Part shown: one piece after another, positions 62,259 through 64,000 of the stretch
Numbering within the stretch: position 1 is the first letter of the stretch
Layout: each line of letters begins with the position of its first letter
Assembly: GCF_000421565.1 (NCBI RefSeq)
Contig: NZ_ATXG01000003.1
Span: 329,996 to 393,995, forward strand
Source: Agromyces subbeticus DSM 16689
GTDB lineage: Bacteria > Actinomycetota > Actinomycetes > Actinomycetales > Microbacteriaceae
DNA: 64,000 nt
Reading direction: 5' to 3'
Notes under the pieces: model-generated
Databases searched by the model: none
The model's input: only the letters and a program-made list of their open reading frames with translations
What the model was told of the DNA's origin: nothing
Program-made: the position numbers and the translations under genes

Positions 62259-63476
62259 GTGAGCCGAGCCACCGTGAGCAGTTCGTCAGTGGGCACCGCC
62301 CCGACCCCGAGCATCGCCCCGACCCCGAGCATCGCCCCGGCCCCGTCGTCGATCGCCCGGGTGCTGCGGCATCCGGCGGCCACCGCGGAGTCGCTCGAAT
62401 CGATCGCACTGCTCATCGGCGCCGCGACCTTCGTCGTCGGCGGACTCGTCGCGTGGATCGTGTTCCTCGGCCGCGATCTGCCGATCGCGGGCCCTGGCTC
62501 GCTCGGCGAGTTCGTGGCCATCGGCGCAGCGCTCGCCACCATCGTGGCGTTCGTGCTCGGCCGGCTGGTGCTGCGCACCCGACGGTCGGCCGGCTTCGCC
62601 GACGCGACGATGCCCGGCCTCGACGCGCCGGGCGCGCGCATCCACTGGTTCGACCTCACCGCGATCGCCCTCGCCCACGCGTTCATCGCGCTGCTCGGCT
62701 GGGTCGGCCTCGCCGACCTGCTGGAACAGAGCTTCCAGGGCGCGGTCGTCTTCACCATCCCTGGGGCCGTGCTCGCCGGGGTCGGCATGGCCGTCACCGC
62801 CTATGCCGTGTTCCTCTCCTCGGCGCACCTCACGCCGATGCTGCTGTCGTTCGTGCTGGCCCTCTTCCTCGTGGTGGGTGCGCTCGCGAGCATGCTCAGT
62901 TCGAGCGATCCGCTCTGGTGGAAGATGAACCTCAGCGCCCTCGGCATGACGAACGACATCTCGTCGCTCGCGTTCAACGTGACCCTCATCGTCGCCGGCG
63001 TGATCGTCACGACGATCGCCCGCTACGCCACCGCGGTAGTGCCCGCGACGACGCACGTCGAGGTGCGCGGGCGAAACATCGTGCGCGTCGGCATGATCCT
63101 GATCGGCACCTTCCTCGCCTGCGTCGGGATCTTTCCGGTCGACCAGTTCTTCATTCTGCACAACACCGTGGCGACGGGCATGGCGGTCGCCTACTCGGTG
63201 CTCGTGATCGGTTTGCGCTGGTTCATCCCGTCGATGCCGCGGGTGTTCGTGCTGCTCGGCTACGTCTACGTCGGGGTGATCGTGGTGCTCGCCGTGTTCT
63301 TCGCGACCGGGTACTACAACCTGACCGCGGTCGAACTCGTCGCGGCCGTGCTCATCTTCAGTTGGATCATCGTCTTCCTCCGCAACTCGGGCGCGATGCA
63401 CGGCGAGCCCAAGACGGATGCCGCGGCGGCGCCGGTATCCGAGGTGCTCGCGCCCACCTCGGCTCATCGCGTCTGA
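62259..63476 (+). CDS. DUF998-like multispanning membrane protein
   Basis: A 405-residue protein with about ten membrane helices, related to the DUF998 family. Helices include IALLIGAATFVVGGLVAWIVF, MILIGTFLACVGIFPVDQFFILHNTVATGMAVAYSVL and VFVLLGYVYVGVIVVLAVFFATG. The conserved His in ILHN is a family hallmark. The N-terminus has APTPSI repeats made by an 18-bp tandem repeat (about 62296-62335). GTG 62259 follows GAAGGAGC. The function is unknown. Confidence 0.85.
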   Translation: MSRATVSSSSVGTAPTPSIAPTPSIAPAPSSIARVLRHPAATAESLESIALLIGAATFVVGGLVAWIVFLGRDLPIAGPGSLGEFVAIGAALATIVAFVLGRLVLRTRRSAGFADATMPGLDAPGARIHWFDLTAIALAHAFIALLGWVGLADLLEQSFQGAVVFTIPGAVLAGVGMAVTAYAVFLSSAHLTPMLLSFVLALFLVVGALASMLSSSDPLWWKMNLSALGMTNDISSLAFNVTLIVAGVIVTTIARYATAVVPATTHVEVRGRNIVRVGMILIGTFLACVGIFPVDQFFILHNTVATGMAVAYSVLVIGLRWFIPSMPRVFVLLGYVYVGVIVVLAVFFATGYYNLTAVELVAAVLIFSWIIVFLRNSGAMHGEPKTDAAAAPVSEVLAPTSAHRV

Positions 63477-63525
63477 CGGGCAGCACCTGCTCGAACGGCG
63501 TGCCGAGTCACGCCGCGGTCGTGCG

Positions 63526-64000
63526 TCAGAACGGTGGATCACCGGCGAATCTGGCTTCGGCTTCGACCTCGTAATGGGTGTGGCCCGTCATGGTGTGTGC
63601 TGGTTGGGTGCGGTGGATTCGGCCGGTGGGGGAGGTCCATTCGAGGGTGGCGCCGGGGAGGTGTCGTAGCGTCCAGGATGTTTCGTGTTTGAGGTGGTGG
63701 TGGAGGGGGCAGAGGTGGGCGAGGTTGTCGTGGTTGGTGGGGCCGGTGTCGGCGTGCCAGTCGCGGTTGTGGTCGAGGTCGCTGCGGGTGGCGTTGCGGT
63801 TGCAGTCGGGGAAGCGGCAGGTGCCGTCGCGGACTTGGAGCCAGCGTTTCAGGTCGGCGGGTGGTCGGTAGTTGGTGCGGTCGAGGTCGAGCACGGTGCC
63901 GGTGATGGGGTGGGTGAGCAGCCGCACGAATGATGGTGCGTTGGCGGCGAGTCGGCGGGCGGTGTCGGGGTCGATGGGTCCGTAGCCGTCGAGGTGCCCG
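63526..64000 (-). CDS. DUF222/HNH endonuclease (13E12-type), truncated by the window edge
   Basis: The C-terminal 157 residues of a minus-strand gene that continues beyond base 64000. The HNH nuclease core is visible: RDGTCRFPDCNRNATRSDLDHNRDWHADTGPTNHDNLAHLCPLHHHLKH, with both cysteine pairs and the His-Asn-His catalytic set. It ends in ARFAGDPPF. These proteins are multi-copy in many high-GC actinobacteria and are thought to be selfish or group-I-intron-like nucleases. Its plus strand is strongly G/T-rich, unlike neighbouring genes. Confidence 0.93.
   Translation of the reverse strand, partial: GHLDGYGPIDPDTARRLAANAPSFVRLLTHPITGTVLDLDRTNYRPPADLKRWLQVRDGTCRFPDCNRNATRSDLDHNRDWHADTGPTNHDNLAHLCPLHHHLKHETSWTLRHLPGATLEWTSPTGRIHRTQPAHTMTGHTHYEVEAEARFAGDPPF

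Overview
The window is a high-GC actinobacterial chromosome segment, very probably from the family Microbacteriaceae (an Agromyces- or Leifsonia-like organism is a guess). Supporting signs are the gene density, GTG and TTG starts, leaderless promoters, a dnaK-grpE-dnaJ-hspR operon under HAIR operators, a DUF222/HNH endonuclease of the 13E12 type, a LAXTG (class E) sortase signal, and the GGTCGAGTAGC-type palindrome common between genes in this family. No prophage, transposase or CRISPR array was seen.

Layout: 1-3.0 kb, a 2-oxoacid dehydrogenase complex (E1alpha 3-prime end, E1beta, E2). 3.1-7.9 kb, a GNAT gene and a zinc-uptake operon (binding protein, ATPase, two permeases, Zur-type regulator) behind a near-palindromic Zur-like box. 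8.2-11.5 kb, a glycine betaine/proline ABC transporter. 11.6-13.5 kb, an MmcQ/YjbR protein, the zinc-free ribosomal cassette rpmB-rpmG-rpsN and an HU gene. 13.6-22.5 kb, a CopD-CtaG fusion, a Pif1-like helicase, a beta-lactamase-fold lipoprotein that has lost its catalytic motifs, a class II amidotransferase, a cysteine-less HesB-like protein and an SRAP/YedK protein. 22.7-34.8 kb, the most distinctive locus: a LuxR regulator, a small membrane protein, a 932-residue ATP-binding LuxR regulator and a 2202-residue repeat-built LAXTG surface protein. 34.8-37.7 kb, an S4 protein, a membrane-embedded lipase-like protein and tRNA-Gly. 38-44.3 kb, a multidomain secreted carbohydrate-active protein, an MMPL transporter and dcd. 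44.3-55 kb, small regulators paired with their targets (two TetR, a divergent pair of His-rich MarR-like proteins, a CmtR-like sensor with a cation transporter), a RIO-type kinase, an MFS exporter and several small enzymes. 55-59.3 kb, the heat-shock operon. 59.3-64 kb, a secreted hydrolase-like protein, an RlmG-type methyltransferase, clpS with its usual DUF2017 partner, a membrane protein and a truncated HNH endonuclease.

The strongest new observation is regulatory. The promoters of the large LuxR gene and of the giant surface protein each carry three GGACCA direct repeats at exactly 11-bp spacing, and in both the last repeat is exactly 39 bp from a TACA-type -10 hexamer. This suggests that the LuxR protein activates itself and the adhesin from helically phased sites. 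A second genome-scale signal is the octamer CGGATGCC and its complement: I count at least 41 by eye in 64 kb, against roughly 5 expected from base composition at about 70% GC.
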